This document shows positions 51,215 to 61,022 of a stretch of 64,000 bases of DNA, one piece after another. Below the pieces are notes generated by a model that had not been told where the DNA came from, ran no database searches, and saw only the letters and a list, made by a program, of their open reading frames with translations. This DNA is from Peteryoungia algae (GTDB lineage Bacteria; Pseudomonadota; Alphaproteobacteria; Rhizobiales; Rhizobiaceae): contig NZ_CP128477.1 of assembly GCF_030369675.1 (NCBI RefSeq), positions 1,674,001-1,738,000 on the forward strand. Reading direction: 5' to 3'. The first letter of the stretch is position 1. Each line of letters opens with the position of its first letter. The translations under genes and the position numbers were made by a program.

Positions 51215-52576
51215 ATGCGAAGACTGGAACCGGGCCTCAAGGCCGGGCGGCTTGATGCTGCCGATTATGCGAAGAATTTCTCCGACCTCCACCCCCGCCT
51301 CGGCGGCCATGAATCCCTTGTCGCATCTGACAGATGCTATTTCTGTCATGACGCGCCCTGCATGACGGCCTGTCCCACCGCCATCGATATCCCGATGTTC
51401 ATCCGGCAGATATCGACTGGCAATCCGCTTGGTGCCGCCAAGACCATTTTCGACCAGAACATCCTCGGCGGCATGTGCGCGCGCGTTTGCCCCACCGAAA
51501 CGCTCTGTGAGGAAGCTTGTGTGCGCAACACGGCCGAGGAGCGCCCGGTCGAAATCGGTCGCCTGCAACGATACGCCACCGACATCGCAATCGAGGAAGG
51601 CCGCCAGTTCTACCATGCGGCCGCATCGACCGGTAAAACCGTCGGCGTCGTCGGCGCCGGCCCGGCCGGTATTGCCGCCGCCCATCGCCTTGCCCTGCAC
51701 GGCCACCAGGTAACGATCTACGAAGCGCGCGAGAAGGCCGGCGGCCTCAACGAATACGGCATCGCGGCCTACAAGACCCCCAATGACTTCGCCCAGAAGG
51801 AAGTCGATTACATCCTCTCGCTCGGCAATATCGATGTGCTGGACGGTCAGGAAATGGGCATCGACTTCAAGCTTGCCGATCTCCAGGCCAAGCACGACGC
51901 CGTCTTCATCGGTGCCGGCCTCGGCAACGTCAACGGCCTCAACATACCAGGAGCCCAGATCAACGGTGTCATCGATGCCGTCGAATTCATCGCCCATCTT
52001 CGCCAGGCAGACGACAAGGCAGATGTGCCCGTGGGCCGCGACGTGGTCGTCATCGGCGGCGGAATGACCGCGATCGATGCCGCCGTGCAGGCCAAGCTTC
52101 TCGGCGCCGAAAACGTGACGATCTGCTATCGCCGCGGCAAGGAACACATGAACGCCTCGGAATTCGAGCAGGATCTCGCAACCTCGAAGGGCGTCCATAT
52201 CCGCCACTGGCTGCAGCCGAAGGAAGTGGCCCATCATGGCGGCCACTGTTCGGCGATCACCGTCGAATATACCCATCTCGAAAACGGCCTGATGAAGGGC
52301 ACCGGTCACACGACCGAGATCAAGGCCGACCAGATTCTGGTCGCGATCGGCCAGAAGCTCGATGCCCAAGGTCTGGACGGCTTGAAAATCGAAGGTGGCA
52401 AGATCGCCGTGGACGCCGAGGGACGCACCTCGCTCCCTGGTGTCTGGGCCGGCGGAGACTGCGCCTTCGGCGGCCAGGACCTGACGGTATCGGCCGTCGC
52501 CATGGGCCGCGACGCGGCCGAAAGCATCAACCGCTCTCTCGCCGTTTCAACGGCGGGCGTAACAGCTGTCGCATGA
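51215..52576 (+). CDS. preT: NAD-dependent dihydropyrimidine dehydrogenase subunit PreT
   Basis: The electron-input subunit of the PreTA complex, which reduces uracil and thymine to their dihydro forms. It is 453 residues, resembling the GltD-like half of eukaryotic DPD. Fe-S cysteines are in CYFCHDAPCMTACPTAID and CARVCPTETLCEEAC. The FAD site GVVGAGPAGIAAAHRLA is near 145, the NAD(P) site VVVIGGGMTAIDAA near 275, and ADQILVAIGQ near the end. ATG 51215 is chosen, with GAGGGA upstream. preA follows 26 bases later. Confidence 0.94.
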   Translation: MRRLEPGLKAGRLDAADYAKNFSDLHPRLGGHESLVASDRCYFCHDAPCMTACPTAIDIPMFIRQISTGNPLGAAKTIFDQNILGGMCARVCPTETLCEEACVRNTAEERPVEIGRLQRYATDIAIEEGRQFYHAAASTGKTVGVVGAGPAGIAAAHRLALHGHQVTIYEAREKAGGLNEYGIAAYKTPNDFAQKEVDYILSLGNIDVLDGQEMGIDFKLADLQAKHDAVFIGAGLGNVNGLNIPGAQINGVIDAVEFIAHLRQADDKADVPVGRDVVVIGGGMTAIDAAVQAKLLGAENVTICYRRGKEHMNASEFEQDLATSKGVHIRHWLQPKEVAHHGGHCSAITVEYTHLENGLMKGTGHTTEIKADQILVAIGQKLDAQGLDGLKIEGGKIAVDAEGRTSLPGVWAGGDCAFGGQDLTVSAVAMGRDAAESINRSLAVSTAGVTAVA

Positions 52577-52602
52577 CGCACCGCTTGGAGAGGATTTGAA
52601 AA

Positions 52603-53916
52603 ATGGCTGATCTCAGGAATAACTTCGTCGGCATCAAGTCGCCCAACCCCTTCTGGCTGGCCTCTGCACCACCGACCGACAAGGCCTACAACGTCGAGCG
52701 CGCCTTCAAGGCCGGCTGGGGTGGCGTCGTCTGGAAGACACTGGGCTCGGAAGGCCCGCCTGTCGTCAATGTCAACGGCCCGCGCTACGGCGCGATCTGG
52801 GGCGCAGACCGCAGACTTCTTGGCCTGAACAACATCGAGTTGATCACCGACCGTCCCTTGCAGATCAACCTGCAGGAGATGAAGCAGGTCAAGATGAACT
52901 GGCCGGACCGGGCACTTGTCGCCTCGATCATGGTGCCTTGCGTGGAGGAAGAGTGGAAGGCGATCCTGCCGCTGGTCGAAGAAACCGGCGCCGATGGCAT
53001 CGAACTCAACTTCGGCTGTCCGCACGGCATGTCCGAGCGCGGCATGGGGGCGGCCGTCGGCCAGGTTCCGGAATACATCGAGATGGTCGTGCGCTGGTGC
53101 AAGCAGTATTCCCGCATGCCCGTTATCACCAAGCTGACGCCCAACATCGCCGACATCCGCAAACCGGCTCGCGCGGCAAAGGCTGGCGGCACCGATGCCG
53201 TCTCGCTGATCAACACGATCAACTCGATCGTCTCGGTCGACCTCGACAGCTTTGCGCCCTCGCCCACCGTTGGCGGCAAGGGCACCCATGGCGGCTATTG
53301 CGGCCCGGCCGTCAAGCCGATCGCGCTCAATATGGTGGCCGAAATCGCTCGCGATCCGGAAACCTATGGCCTGCCGATCTCGGGCATTGGCGGTGTCACG
53401 ACCTGGCGGGATGCAGCCGAGTTCCTCGTGCTGGGTGCCGGCAATGTCCAGGTCTGCACGGCAGCCATGACCTATGGCTTCAAAATCGTTGAGGAGATGA
53501 TTTCTGGCCTCAACGACTGGATGGATGCCAAGGGTCATGCGAGCCTCGACGACATCTGCGGCCGCGCCGTACCGAACGTCACCGACTGGCAGTATCTCAA
53601 CCTCAACTACATCGCCAAAGCCCATATCGATCAGGATGCCTGCATCAAATGCGGCCGCTGCCACATTGCCTGCGAGGACACCTCGCACCAGGCAATCACC
53701 AGCATGGTCGACGGCGTCAGGAAGTTCGAGGTGATGGAAGACGAATGCGTCGGCTGCAATCTCTGCGTCAACGTCTGTCCGGTGGAGAACTGCATCACCA
53801 TGGTGGCGCTGGACGCAGGCACGCTAGACCAGCGCACCGGGCGCCCAGTCGATCCCAACTACGCCAACTGGACGACCCATCCGAACAATCCGATGGCCGT
53901 TCAGGCAGCTGAGTGA
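52603..53916 (+). CDS. preA: NAD-dependent dihydropyrimidine dehydrogenase subunit PreA
   Basis: The catalytic FMN subunit that reduces uracil and thymine. It is 437 residues. The barrel begins FVGIKSPNPFWLASAPPTD; SEGPPVVNVNGPRYG and ELNFGCPHGMSERGMG hold the FMN/substrate site with the active Cys; VITKLTPNIADI and GIGGVTTWRDAAEF bind FMN. Two C-terminal 4Fe-4S motifs, CIKCGRCHIAC and CVGCNLCVNVCPVENC, form the electron bridge to PreT. A 12-bp hairpin follows. Confidence 0.96.
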   Translation: MADLRNNFVGIKSPNPFWLASAPPTDKAYNVERAFKAGWGGVVWKTLGSEGPPVVNVNGPRYGAIWGADRRLLGLNNIELITDRPLQINLQEMKQVKMNWPDRALVASIMVPCVEEEWKAILPLVEETGADGIELNFGCPHGMSERGMGAAVGQVPEYIEMVVRWCKQYSRMPVITKLTPNIADIRKPARAAKAGGTDAVSLINTINSIVSVDLDSFAPSPTVGGKGTHGGYCGPAVKPIALNMVAEIARDPETYGLPISGIGGVTTWRDAAEFLVLGAGNVQVCTAAMTYGFKIVEEMISGLNDWMDAKGHASLDDICGRAVPNVTDWQYLNLNYIAKAHIDQDACIKCGRCHIACEDTSHQAITSMVDGVRKFEVMEDECVGCNLCVNVCPVENCITMVALDAGTLDQRTGRPVDPNYANWTTHPNNPMAVQAAE

Positions 53917-53926
53917 CAGCACACAA

Positions 53927-53963
53927 GACTTGGCCCGCGCTTCGGATGACGGCGGGCCAAGTC
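53927..53963. terminator. Inverted repeat after preA
   Basis: A perfect 12-bp inverted repeat GACTTGGCCCGC/GCGGGCCAAGTC with a 13-base loop, beginning 11 bases after the preA stop. It lacks a T run, so termination may be partial or Rho-assisted. Confidence 0.5.
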
Positions 53964-54091
53964 ACCCGATCAATAGACTACGAAGTGGGGGAGAGATTCA
54001 GAATTTATTCAACGCTTGCTTGCATGATAAACACCGGATTTATTGAACGCCCCCAATATTAGAGGCTTGTAAATTGCAGGATGCTGGTGAG

Positions 54092-56785
54092 ATGCCGGGA
54101 ACGACCCGAGACATAGTCGATGTCTCCGCATGGCGGGCGCGCATGCAAATCATCATTCCGAGCGTCCTCGTCTGCATCCTTGTCGTCCTATCCGCCTTCT
54201 ATGCGGACCTGCAGCAGCAACAACTTTCCCTTCATGAGAGCCGCCACGAGGTCCAGCAGCGCCTCGGCCTGATCCGCACCAAGATCGAAGCCAATATCAA
54301 CGCCAACACCAAGCTCCTGCAGGGCCTCGTCGCGGTGATCGCAACGGAACCGCAAATCGAAAAGACACGGTTCGAGGCGCTCGCAGAAAGTATATTCCAG
54401 ATTCACTCACAGATCCGGACGGTCGTCGCGGCCCCCGATCTGATCTCGACATACGCCTATCCGCCGGAAATCAATTCTCCATTCACGGATCGGCCGATCC
54501 TGCAGGTCTGGGACCGGGACGCCCTGCTGCGCGACATGGTCGAAAAGGGAAAAGCGGTCATCACCGGCCCGACCCACCTCAACAACGGCACGCAGGGACT
54601 GGTCATCAGCATCCCCGTGCGCATCGGGAATGACAGCGGACAAATGCAGTTCTGGGGTGCCGTACTCGGTATCCTCGACCTGCCACGCCTTTATGACGAC
54701 AGCGGACTTCTCGCCAACGAATTGCCGATCGAGGTCGTGATCACGGCGGAAAACAGTGTCAGCGGCGAGTCGGCGGTGATATTCGGGGACGTCAACATCC
54801 GGAACTTCGATCCGGTTCTCATGAACATCGATCTGGCGAACCGGCAATGGACGATATCAGCCATTCCGCGCGGCGGCTGGGACGCAGCGTCCAACCGGAG
54901 CGAACTGAGCCGCATCGCGATCTTCACGGCAGCGACCCTGATCTGCGGCATCATCGTATGGGTCGCGATGCTGATGAACGAGCGGCAACGCAACTTCAGG
55001 GCACTGCACGAGCGCGAAGAAGATCTGCGCACCATGTCCCACCGGCTGGGTGTCGCACTGGAATCGTCGAGAATCGGTGTCTGGGAATTGGATGTCGCCA
55101 CCGGCGCGATGCAGTGGGACGAGCGGGTTTGCCAACTCTACGGCCTGCCTGCCGATACACCTATCACCATGGATCTGTGGCGCGGCATGGTGCCGGTGGA
55201 AGACATTCCGCAGATCGAACGCACGATGAACAGGGCCATAGTCCGGCAGGGTTCCTATACGGGCCAGTTTCGCATCCGGCGGGCGGATGATGGCAAGATT
55301 CGGCACATGCGCACTGTCGGCACCACCTATCGCACCCGGGATGGCGCCGTGAAGGCGCTGGGCGTCAATTGGGACGTTACGGAAGATGTCATTCTGCAGG
55401 ACAATCTGCGTGCCGCCCAGATCCAGACCGAGGAACAGAATGCCGCGCTCGAATCCGCCCGCCAGAGGATGGAGCACAACGCGCTGCACGACGCCTTGAC
55501 CGGCCTGCCGAACCGCCGCTACCTCGATCAGCGACTGGCGGCCCTTGATGTCCAGGACCAGCCAGGCCCGCAGCTCACCGTTCTGCATCTGGATCTCGAC
55601 CGGTTCAAGGAAATCAACGACACCATGGGCCATGGGGCCGGCGACGCGATCCTGCGCAATGTCGCCACCGCCTTGCGCACCAATGTCCGCGACCATGATT
55701 TCGTCGCCCGTATCGGCGGTGATGAATTCGTCATCGTCTGTTTCGGCGAACCCGGCCAGGATGACTTCGGATCGCTGGGCCAGAGGCTGATTACCGCCGT
55801 CAACACACCGGTCCTCTACAACGGCCATGAATGCCGCGTCGGAGCCTCCATCGGGATCGCGACCAAGACCGAAGCGCATCTGGCCGCCGAGCAGGTTCTC
55901 GTCAATGCCGATATCGCACTGTACGAAGCCAAGCGCCGGGGTCGCAATCGCGTCGAGTTTTTCAACGACCACCTGCGGGCACAAACGATCAACATCAAGC
56001 AGACCGCCGATGCCATCTTGCGCTCCCTCGGAGACAAGGACTTCGTCGCATTCTATCAGCCGCAGTTCGACGCTCGAACGCTGGAGATCAACGGTGTGGA
56101 AGCCCTCGCCCGCTGGAACCACCCCCAGCAGGGCCTGCTGCCCCCTTCGGCCTTCCTCGAAATCGCCGAGAGCCTCAATGTCGTCTCGCAGATCGACGCG
56201 AGCATTCTGGATCAGGCGCTGTTGCAGCTCACTCGCTGGCGTGCGGCCGACCTCGGCATCGAACATGTCTCGGTGAACATTTCCGCCCAGCGCCTCTTCG
56301 AGGATCGCCTCGTCAGCCATCTGGAAACGCTGTCGCTGAAGCCGGGCAGCCTGTCATTCGAATTGCTGGAATCGATCTCCTTCGACGACAAGGCGGACGC
56401 CGTGGCCGAGAGCCTCGAGCGTATCCGTGCCCACGGCATTGCCATCGAAATCGACGATTTCGGCACCGGCTATGCCTCCATCCTGTCGCTGATCAAGCTC
56501 TCTCCCAGCCGCCTGAAGATCGACCGGCAGCTTGTTGCACCGATCATCGACAATCTCACGCAGCGCCGCCTGATCAGTTCGATCGTCGATATCGGACGAT
56601 CCTTCGGCATCGGCATCGTCGCGGAGGGCGTCGAGACCATGGAACATGCCGCAATCCTGCGCGATCTGGGCTGTCAGACGCTGCAGGGCTTTGCCCTGGC
56701 TCGACCGATGAGCGCCGACGCCCTGATGGACTTTGCCCGCAAGCATGCCCTGGAGCGCGAAACTCTCTGGCAGCAGATGGCCTGA
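54092..56785 (+). CDS. Membrane GGDEF-EAL cyclic-di-GMP enzyme with CHASE-like sensor
   Basis: An 897-residue inner-membrane protein. TM1 (about 22-37) and TM2 (about 273-294) flank a periplasmic CHASE-like region. A PAS domain (about 315-430) precedes GGDEF (intact GGDEF at 542-546, with RxxD inhibitory site five residues before) and EAL (EALAR from 670; DDFGTGYAS later). Both catalytic motifs are intact, so it could make and degrade c-di-GMP, with the PAS and periplasmic part choosing. ATG 54092 is preferred over a TTG at 54074. No operon partner is seen. Confidence 0.92.
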   Translation: MPGTTRDIVDVSAWRARMQIIIPSVLVCILVVLSAFYADLQQQQLSLHESRHEVQQRLGLIRTKIEANINANTKLLQGLVAVIATEPQIEKTRFEALAESIFQIHSQIRTVVAAPDLISTYAYPPEINSPFTDRPILQVWDRDALLRDMVEKGKAVITGPTHLNNGTQGLVISIPVRIGNDSGQMQFWGAVLGILDLPRLYDDSGLLANELPIEVVITAENSVSGESAVIFGDVNIRNFDPVLMNIDLANRQWTISAIPRGGWDAASNRSELSRIAIFTAATLICGIIVWVAMLMNERQRNFRALHEREEDLRTMSHRLGVALESSRIGVWELDVATGAMQWDERVCQLYGLPADTPITMDLWRGMVPVEDIPQIERTMNRAIVRQGSYTGQFRIRRADDGKIRHMRTVGTTYRTRDGAVKALGVNWDVTEDVILQDNLRAAQIQTEEQNAALESARQRMEHNALHDALTGLPNRRYLDQRLAALDVQDQPGPQLTVLHLDLDRFKEINDTMGHGAGDAILRNVATALRTNVRDHDFVARIGGDEFVIVCFGEPGQDDFGSLGQRLITAVNTPVLYNGHECRVGASIGIATKTEAHLAAEQVLVNADIALYEAKRRGRNRVEFFNDHLRAQTINIKQTADAILRSLGDKDFVAFYQPQFDARTLEINGVEALARWNHPQQGLLPPSAFLEIAESLNVVSQIDASILDQALLQLTRWRAADLGIEHVSVNISAQRLFEDRLVSHLETLSLKPGSLSFELLESISFDDKADAVAESLERIRAHGIAIEIDDFGTGYASILSLIKLSPSRLKIDRQLVAPIIDNLTQRRLISSIVDIGRSFGIGIVAEGVETMEHAAILRDLGCQTLQGFALARPMSADALMDFARKHALERETLWQQMA

Positions 56786-56800
56786 AGGCAGCTGGCGCCC

Positions 56801-57433
56801 TCAGCCCGTGAGACTGCTGCCGGCCGCATAGGCCACCCAGGCGAGACCACCGAAGTAGAGGATTGTCAGGACCACCAGAAGGTGGCCAGCCAAAACGACA
56901 CCACCGTCGCGCTGCGAAATCCCCGTGGAAAGCAGCAAGATCGCGACGCCCGGCAGCGTGTTGGAAAACGGGATGAAGCTCAGCGGCATCATCAGGAGCA
57001 CGGCGGCCAAGGTCAGAACCAGGCCGTTGATCCGGTTGACGAGACCACCCGTGGTCAGCCCCAGAAGACGCGGTCGCACATACCGGTCGACCTTGCGCAG
57101 AATCGTCAGCCCGCGCTCCAGCACCGGCACCAGCTTGCTGCGCTCGATTTTACGATCCGCCAGTTTCGACGGAAGCCAGGGCAAGCGATTGAAGGTCACG
57201 GCAATGCCGATCAGGACGATACCGGCACCGAAGACGGTCGACACGCCCGGAATGGAAACCGGCACAAGAAATGGCAGCGACAAGAGCCCGCAGAGAAGCA
57301 GGAGACCACTTTCCCCCATCTTCTCGAGGATCTGGCGGAGCGTTACATGCTCTTCGTCCATGGAACGGATCACGTCCTCCAGCACAGCGCTGGTGCTCTT
57401 GTCCGTGTCGGTAAAGCCGATCGTCGTTGTCAT
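56801..57433 (-). CDS. exoD: Exopolysaccharide synthesis protein ExoD
   Basis: A 210-residue membrane protein of the ExoD family, named from Sinorhizobium, where mutants are altered in exopolysaccharide and nodule invasion. VTLRQILEKMGESGLLLLCGLLSLPFLVPVSIPGVSTVFG and LPWLPSKLADRKIERSKLVPVLERG precede four or so hydrophobic segments. The enzymatic role is unknown. It is convergent with the GGDEF-EAL gene and divergent from a DMT exporter gene. Confidence 0.87.
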   Translation of the reverse strand: MTTTIGFTDTDKSTSAVLEDVIRSMDEEHVTLRQILEKMGESGLLLLCGLLSLPFLVPVSIPGVSTVFGAGIVLIGIAVTFNRLPWLPSKLADRKIERSKLVPVLERGLTILRKVDRYVRPRLLGLTTGGLVNRINGLVLTLAAVLLMMPLSFIPFSNTLPGVAILLLSTGISQRDGGVVLAGHLLVVLTILYFGGLAWVAYAAGSSLTG

Positions 57434-57581
57434 CAGGTCCGCTTTCGATTAACTGCCGTGGCAAGATCTGTGAAGGGTTATGCCGAACGGCATCGCCTCC
57501 CGCCGCAGATGAAGGAGAATACCGGTCCGGTCAAGTCACGCCCCGAGATGGCGATCGAGATTGGTCCTCACAAGGCAGATC

Positions 57582-58523
57582 ATGACAGACCAGGTCCAGC
57601 GCAGCGCTCCCGCCCAGAACCGTCACACCATCCACGCCACCGGCCGCGAAAAGCTGAAGGCGCATGCGGCCATGCTGCTCTTCGCCGCCCTGATCGCCGG
57701 CTCCTTCTCCTTCGGCGGCATGGCGGCCCAGCATCTTGAGGCAGGCCCGCTGACGCTCTGGCGCTATCTGATGACGATGGTGGTCATGGGCATCCTGACC
57801 TTCGGCATCCTGCGCGTCCCCTTCACAATCCCCCGCCGCGTCTGGCGCTACGCCCTCCTGGGCGGCCTGATCGCGGTCTATATGCTGACCATGTTCGCGG
57901 CACTGGAATTCACCAGCCCGGTGCAGACGGGCGCCGTCTTCACCCTGATGCCGCTGATCAGTGCAGGCTTCGCGCTCCTCTTCATCGGCCAGAGGACCCG
58001 TCCCGACGTGATGGTCGCCCTTGTCATTGCGGCACTTGGCGCAATCTGGGTGATCTTTCGCGCCGATATGGCCGCTATCCTGTCCTTCGATGTCGGTCGG
58101 GGAGAGTTGATCTATTTCGTCGGCGTCGTCTGTCACGGCGCCTATGTGCCTTTGATCCGGCGATTTGGCCTCGGAGAAAATCCGGTCGCCTTCGGCTTCT
58201 GGGTTGTGGTCTTCACGATCCCCTGGCTGCTCCCGACCGGTGGGGTGCCGCTCGCCACCACCGACTTCGCCGCCCTGCCGATGACCGTCTGGGCAACGAT
58301 CGCCTATCTCTCGATCGTGACGACTGCGATCACCTTCATGCTGTTGCAATACGCCTCCATGCGCCTGCCAGCCCCCAAGGTCCTCGGCTATGGCTACCTG
58401 ACGCCGACCTTCATCATTCTGCTGGAAGGCCTGCTCGGCCATGGCTGGGCAAGCCCCGCCGTCTTTCTCGGCGCCCTGGTGACGGCGGCAGGCCTGCTGG
58501 TGATGGGTCTGCTCAGGGACTGA
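57582..58523 (+). CDS. DMT (EamA) family transporter
   Basis: A 313-residue membrane protein with ten predicted helices in two EamA halves, the first starting LKAHAAMLLFAALIAGSFSFGGMAAQHLEAGPLTLWRYLM. The 3' end overlaps the convergent rutR gene by 11 bases. ATG 57582 is preferred; an upstream start at 57561 has no support. The substrate is unknown. Its position between pyrimidine genes suggests a catabolite or pyrimidine-derived product, but this is weak. Confidence 0.87.
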   Translation: MTDQVQRSAPAQNRHTIHATGREKLKAHAAMLLFAALIAGSFSFGGMAAQHLEAGPLTLWRYLMTMVVMGILTFGILRVPFTIPRRVWRYALLGGLIAVYMLTMFAALEFTSPVQTGAVFTLMPLISAGFALLFIGQRTRPDVMVALVIAALGAIWVIFRADMAAILSFDVGRGELIYFVGVVCHGAYVPLIRRFGLGENPVAFGFWVVVFTIPWLLPTGGVPLATTDFAALPMTVWATIAYLSIVTTAITFMLLQYASMRLPAPKVLGYGYLTPTFIILLEGLLGHGWASPAVFLGALVTAAGLLVMGLLRD

Positions 58524-59163
58524 CGGCTGGCTTGAGGATGAGGCCGCTGACAAAAAGGCCTTCCAGGAAGTTTGCCGCCTCGGCGAAGCGATCTGCGCCG
58601 TCACGTCCCCCCAGAACCGCCTTCACCTGCACGTCGAAATCCGCATAGTGTTGGGTCGTCGACCAGATCGAGAAGATCATGTGATGCGGGTCGCAGTCGC
58701 GTATCTTTCCGTTCGCGATCCAGGCCCGGATGACCTCGGCCTTCTCGTCCACCAGTTCCTTGAGAGGCCCCGCCAGCAGCGCTGCGATATGCGGCGCGCC
58801 CTGCAGGATCTCGTTGGCGAAGAGGCGACTTTCGCGCGGGAATTCTCGGGCCATTTCCAGCTTGCGCCGGATGTAGGAGCGAATCTCCTCCTCCGGATCG
58901 CCCTCGGCATCGAAGGCCTGCAGCGGCTCCAGCCAGTTCTCCAGCACCCGGTCGATCAGCGCCCGGTGCATCGCTTCCTTGGTGCGGAAATAGTAGAGGA
59001 GATTGGGTTTCGACATGCCGGCGACCTCGGCGATCTGGTCAATCGTCGAGCCGTGGAATCCCCGATGCGAGAATACCTCCAGCGCGGCTTCGAGGATGAG
59101 CTCTTCCTTCTCCTCCTGTATCCGCGTCCGCCTCTGGGTCTGCGCCGCTCTCGGTATGGCCAT
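58513..59163 (-). CDS. rutR: TetR-family pyrimidine regulator RutR
   Basis: A 216-residue TetR regulator resembling E. coli RutR through much of its length: the HTH at about 28-60 (AALEVFSHRGFHGSTIDQIAEVAGMSKPNLLYYF), then the ligand domain with RRKLEMAREFPRESRLFANEIL, GAPHIAALLAGPLK and IFSIWSTTQHYADF. RutR is released by uracil or thymine. ATG 59163 gives a normal N-terminus; upstream codons to 59229 are unlikely. It is divergent from the carbamoyl-amide hydrolase gene, with a RutR operator in between. Confidence 0.9.
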   Translation of the reverse strand: MAIPRAAQTQRRTRIQEEKEELILEAALEVFSHRGFHGSTIDQIAEVAGMSKPNLLYYFRTKEAMHRALIDRVLENWLEPLQAFDAEGDPEEEIRSYIRRKLEMAREFPRESRLFANEILQGAPHIAALLAGPLKELVDEKAEVIRAWIANGKIRDCDPHHMIFSIWSTTQHYADFDVQVKAVLGGRDGADRFAEAANFLEGLFVSGLILKPAVSP

Positions 59164-59287
59164 CTTCGAGTTGTTTCCAGCTAAACAATTGAACTCACAC
59201 AAGAATACACGAGCCCAAATTCTGGGCATCTGCTCGATATTTTGTCGCAGATTTTTACCGATTTCGTCTTGAGTGCCGTGACGGAAG

Positions 59288-59317
59288 TTGTAATGTTTTA
59301 CCAGTCGGTCAAATTAT
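59288..59317 (+). promoter_or_regulatory. Promoter with RutR operator, hydrolase operon
   Basis: TTGTAA (59288-59293) and AATTAT (59312-59317) are 18 bases apart and face the hydrolase gene. The palindrome TTTACCAGTCGGTCAA (59297-59312) matches the RutR consensus TTGACCANNTGGTCAA at 12 of 14 fixed positions and lies inside the spacer, where bound RutR would block polymerase. The gap holds no gene. Confidence 0.75.
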
Positions 59318-59450
59318 TGGACAGATGTCAATTAAAGGCAACTGCCGATACGACAGCGGAAAAGACAAACATAAGCCGCTGTCGCTGACCCCGGGAACAA
59401 GGGGAACGGGCGGAAGATCCGGGTCCCCGAAAAACAGGTGAGGATCTGCA

Positions 59451-60704
59451 ATGACGGCGCAACCCGGCACAAACCTTCGCGTGAACGGCGATCGGCTCTG
59501 GGACATGCTCATGGAGATGGCGAAGATCGGCCCCGGCGTGGCCGGCGGCAACAATCGCCAGACCCTGACGGACGAAGACGCAGAGGGCCGTCGCCTGTTC
59601 CAGCGCTGGTGCGAGGATGCCGGGCTCACCATGGGCGTCGACACCATGGGCAACATGTTCATGACCCGCCCGGGCACGGATCCGGACGCTCTTCCCGTCC
59701 ATGTCGGCAGCCATCTCGACACTCAGCCGACCGGCGGCAAGTATGACGGCGTCCTCGGCGTGCTCGCCGGCCTCGAAGTCATCAGGTCGATGAACGACCT
59801 CAACATAAAGACCAAGCACCCGATCGTCGTCACCAACTGGACCAATGAGGAAGGCGCCCGCTTCGCCCCGGCCATGCTGGCGTCCGGCGTCTTCGCCGGC
59901 GTTCTGACGCAGGATTATGCCTATGCCCGCAAGGACATGGACGGCAAAACCTTCGGCGACGAATTGAAGCGCATCGGCTGGCTGGGTGACGAAAAGGTCG
60001 GCGCACGCAAGATGCACGCCTATTTCGAATACCACATCGAACAGGGACCGATCCTCGAAGCCGAGGAGAAGCAGATCGGCGTCGTCACCCACTGTCAGGG
60101 CCTCTGGTGGCTGGAATTCACGCTCACCGGCCGCGAAGCCCATACGGGCTCCACCCCGATGAACCTGCGCGTTAATGCGGGCCTCGCCATGGCCCGGATC
60201 ATGGAAATGGTCCAGGAGGTCGCGATGAGCGAACAGCCCGGCGCTGTCGGCGGTGTCGGCCAGGTCAAGTTCTCGCCCAACTCCCGCAACGTCCTGCCCG
60301 GCACGGTTGTCTTCACCGTCGACATCCGCACGCCAAGCCAGGAGAAACTCGACCGCATGCGCGCAACGATCGAGGCGAAGGGTGCCGAGATCTGTGCCGA
60401 ACTCGGCGTTGGCTGTTCGGTCGAGGCGGTCGGCCATTTCGACCCGGTCACCTTCGACGAAAAACTCGTCGCCTCCGTGCGCAAGGCAGCGGAAGACCTC
60501 GGCTACAGCCACATGAACCTGATCTCCGGCGCTGGCCACGACGCCTGCTGGGCTGCCAAGGTCGCGCCCTCAACCATGATCATGTGCCCCTGCGTCGGTG
60601 GATTGAGCCACAACGAGGCGGAGGAGATCTCCAAGGAATGGGCAACGGCTGGCGCCGACGTCCTGCTGCGGGCGGTGCTGGAGACGGCGGAGATTGTCGG
60701 GTGA
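59451..60704 (+). CDS. Zn-dependent N-carbamoyl amide hydrolase (beta-ureidopropionase-like)
   Basis: A 417-residue M20-type hydrolase of the allantoate amidohydrolase/carbamoyl-amidase group. The dinuclear site residues are in HVGSHLDTQPTGGKYDGVLG, NEEGARF, HIEQGPILE and GHDACWAAK. Given dihydropyrimidinase downstream, preTA nearby and a RutR operator, it most likely cleaves N-carbamoyl-beta-alanine, the last pyrimidine step. Allantoate as substrate is the alternative, because ureide genes lie elsewhere in the window. Confidence 0.88.
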   Translation: MTAQPGTNLRVNGDRLWDMLMEMAKIGPGVAGGNNRQTLTDEDAEGRRLFQRWCEDAGLTMGVDTMGNMFMTRPGTDPDALPVHVGSHLDTQPTGGKYDGVLGVLAGLEVIRSMNDLNIKTKHPIVVTNWTNEEGARFAPAMLASGVFAGVLTQDYAYARKDMDGKTFGDELKRIGWLGDEKVGARKMHAYFEYHIEQGPILEAEEKQIGVVTHCQGLWWLEFTLTGREAHTGSTPMNLRVNAGLAMARIMEMVQEVAMSEQPGAVGGVGQVKFSPNSRNVLPGTVVFTVDIRTPSQEKLDRMRATIEAKGAEICAELGVGCSVEAVGHFDPVTFDEKLVASVRKAAEDLGYSHMNLISGAGHDACWAAKVAPSTMIMCPCVGGLSHNEAEEISKEWATAGADVLLRAVLETAEIVG

Positions 60705-60753
60705 TGATATCGACGCTATGTTGGGGGCTTGATGGTCCGATGGAGCACGCAAC

Positions 60754-60978
60754 ATGTCCTCGTCCACAGACAATCTTGTCCTCGAACATCTGCGCGCGAT
60801 CCGCGGCAAGATGGATCGCCTCTCGGACGACATGTCAGAGGTCAAGGCCCGCCTTGGCGTTCTCGAATACCAAATCGGCGGCCTCACTGCACAGAATGCC
60901 GGTTTTTCCAATCGACTCGACCGACTGGACGACCGCCTCTCGCGCATTGAGAAACGTCTGGATCTTGTCGACGTGTAG
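60754..60978 (+). CDS. Small coiled-coil protein
   Basis: A 74-residue protein made of heptad-like helices: NLVLEHLRAIRGKMDRLSDDMSEVKARLGVLE and FSNRLDRLDDRLSRIEKRLD. Leu, Ile and Arg/Asp recur every 3-4 residues, so it should form a coiled-coil oligomer. Similar small proteins are common in rhizobia, without known function. It sits 49 bases after the hydrolase gene and before another small gene and dihydropyrimidinase. Confidence 0.7.
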   Translation: MSSSTDNLVLEHLRAIRGKMDRLSDDMSEVKARLGVLEYQIGGLTAQNAGFSNRLDRLDDRLSRIEKRLDLVDV

Positions 60979-61022
60979 CGTCCACACTCACAGCGCATTC
61001 CAAAAACTTCAGGAGGTCGCTC

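Noticed and set aside
59240..59265. A second RutR-like box (TTTTACCGATTTCG) near the rutR start
   Set aside because: Only one half-site matches; the other half is unlike the consensus, so it was not listed as an operator.
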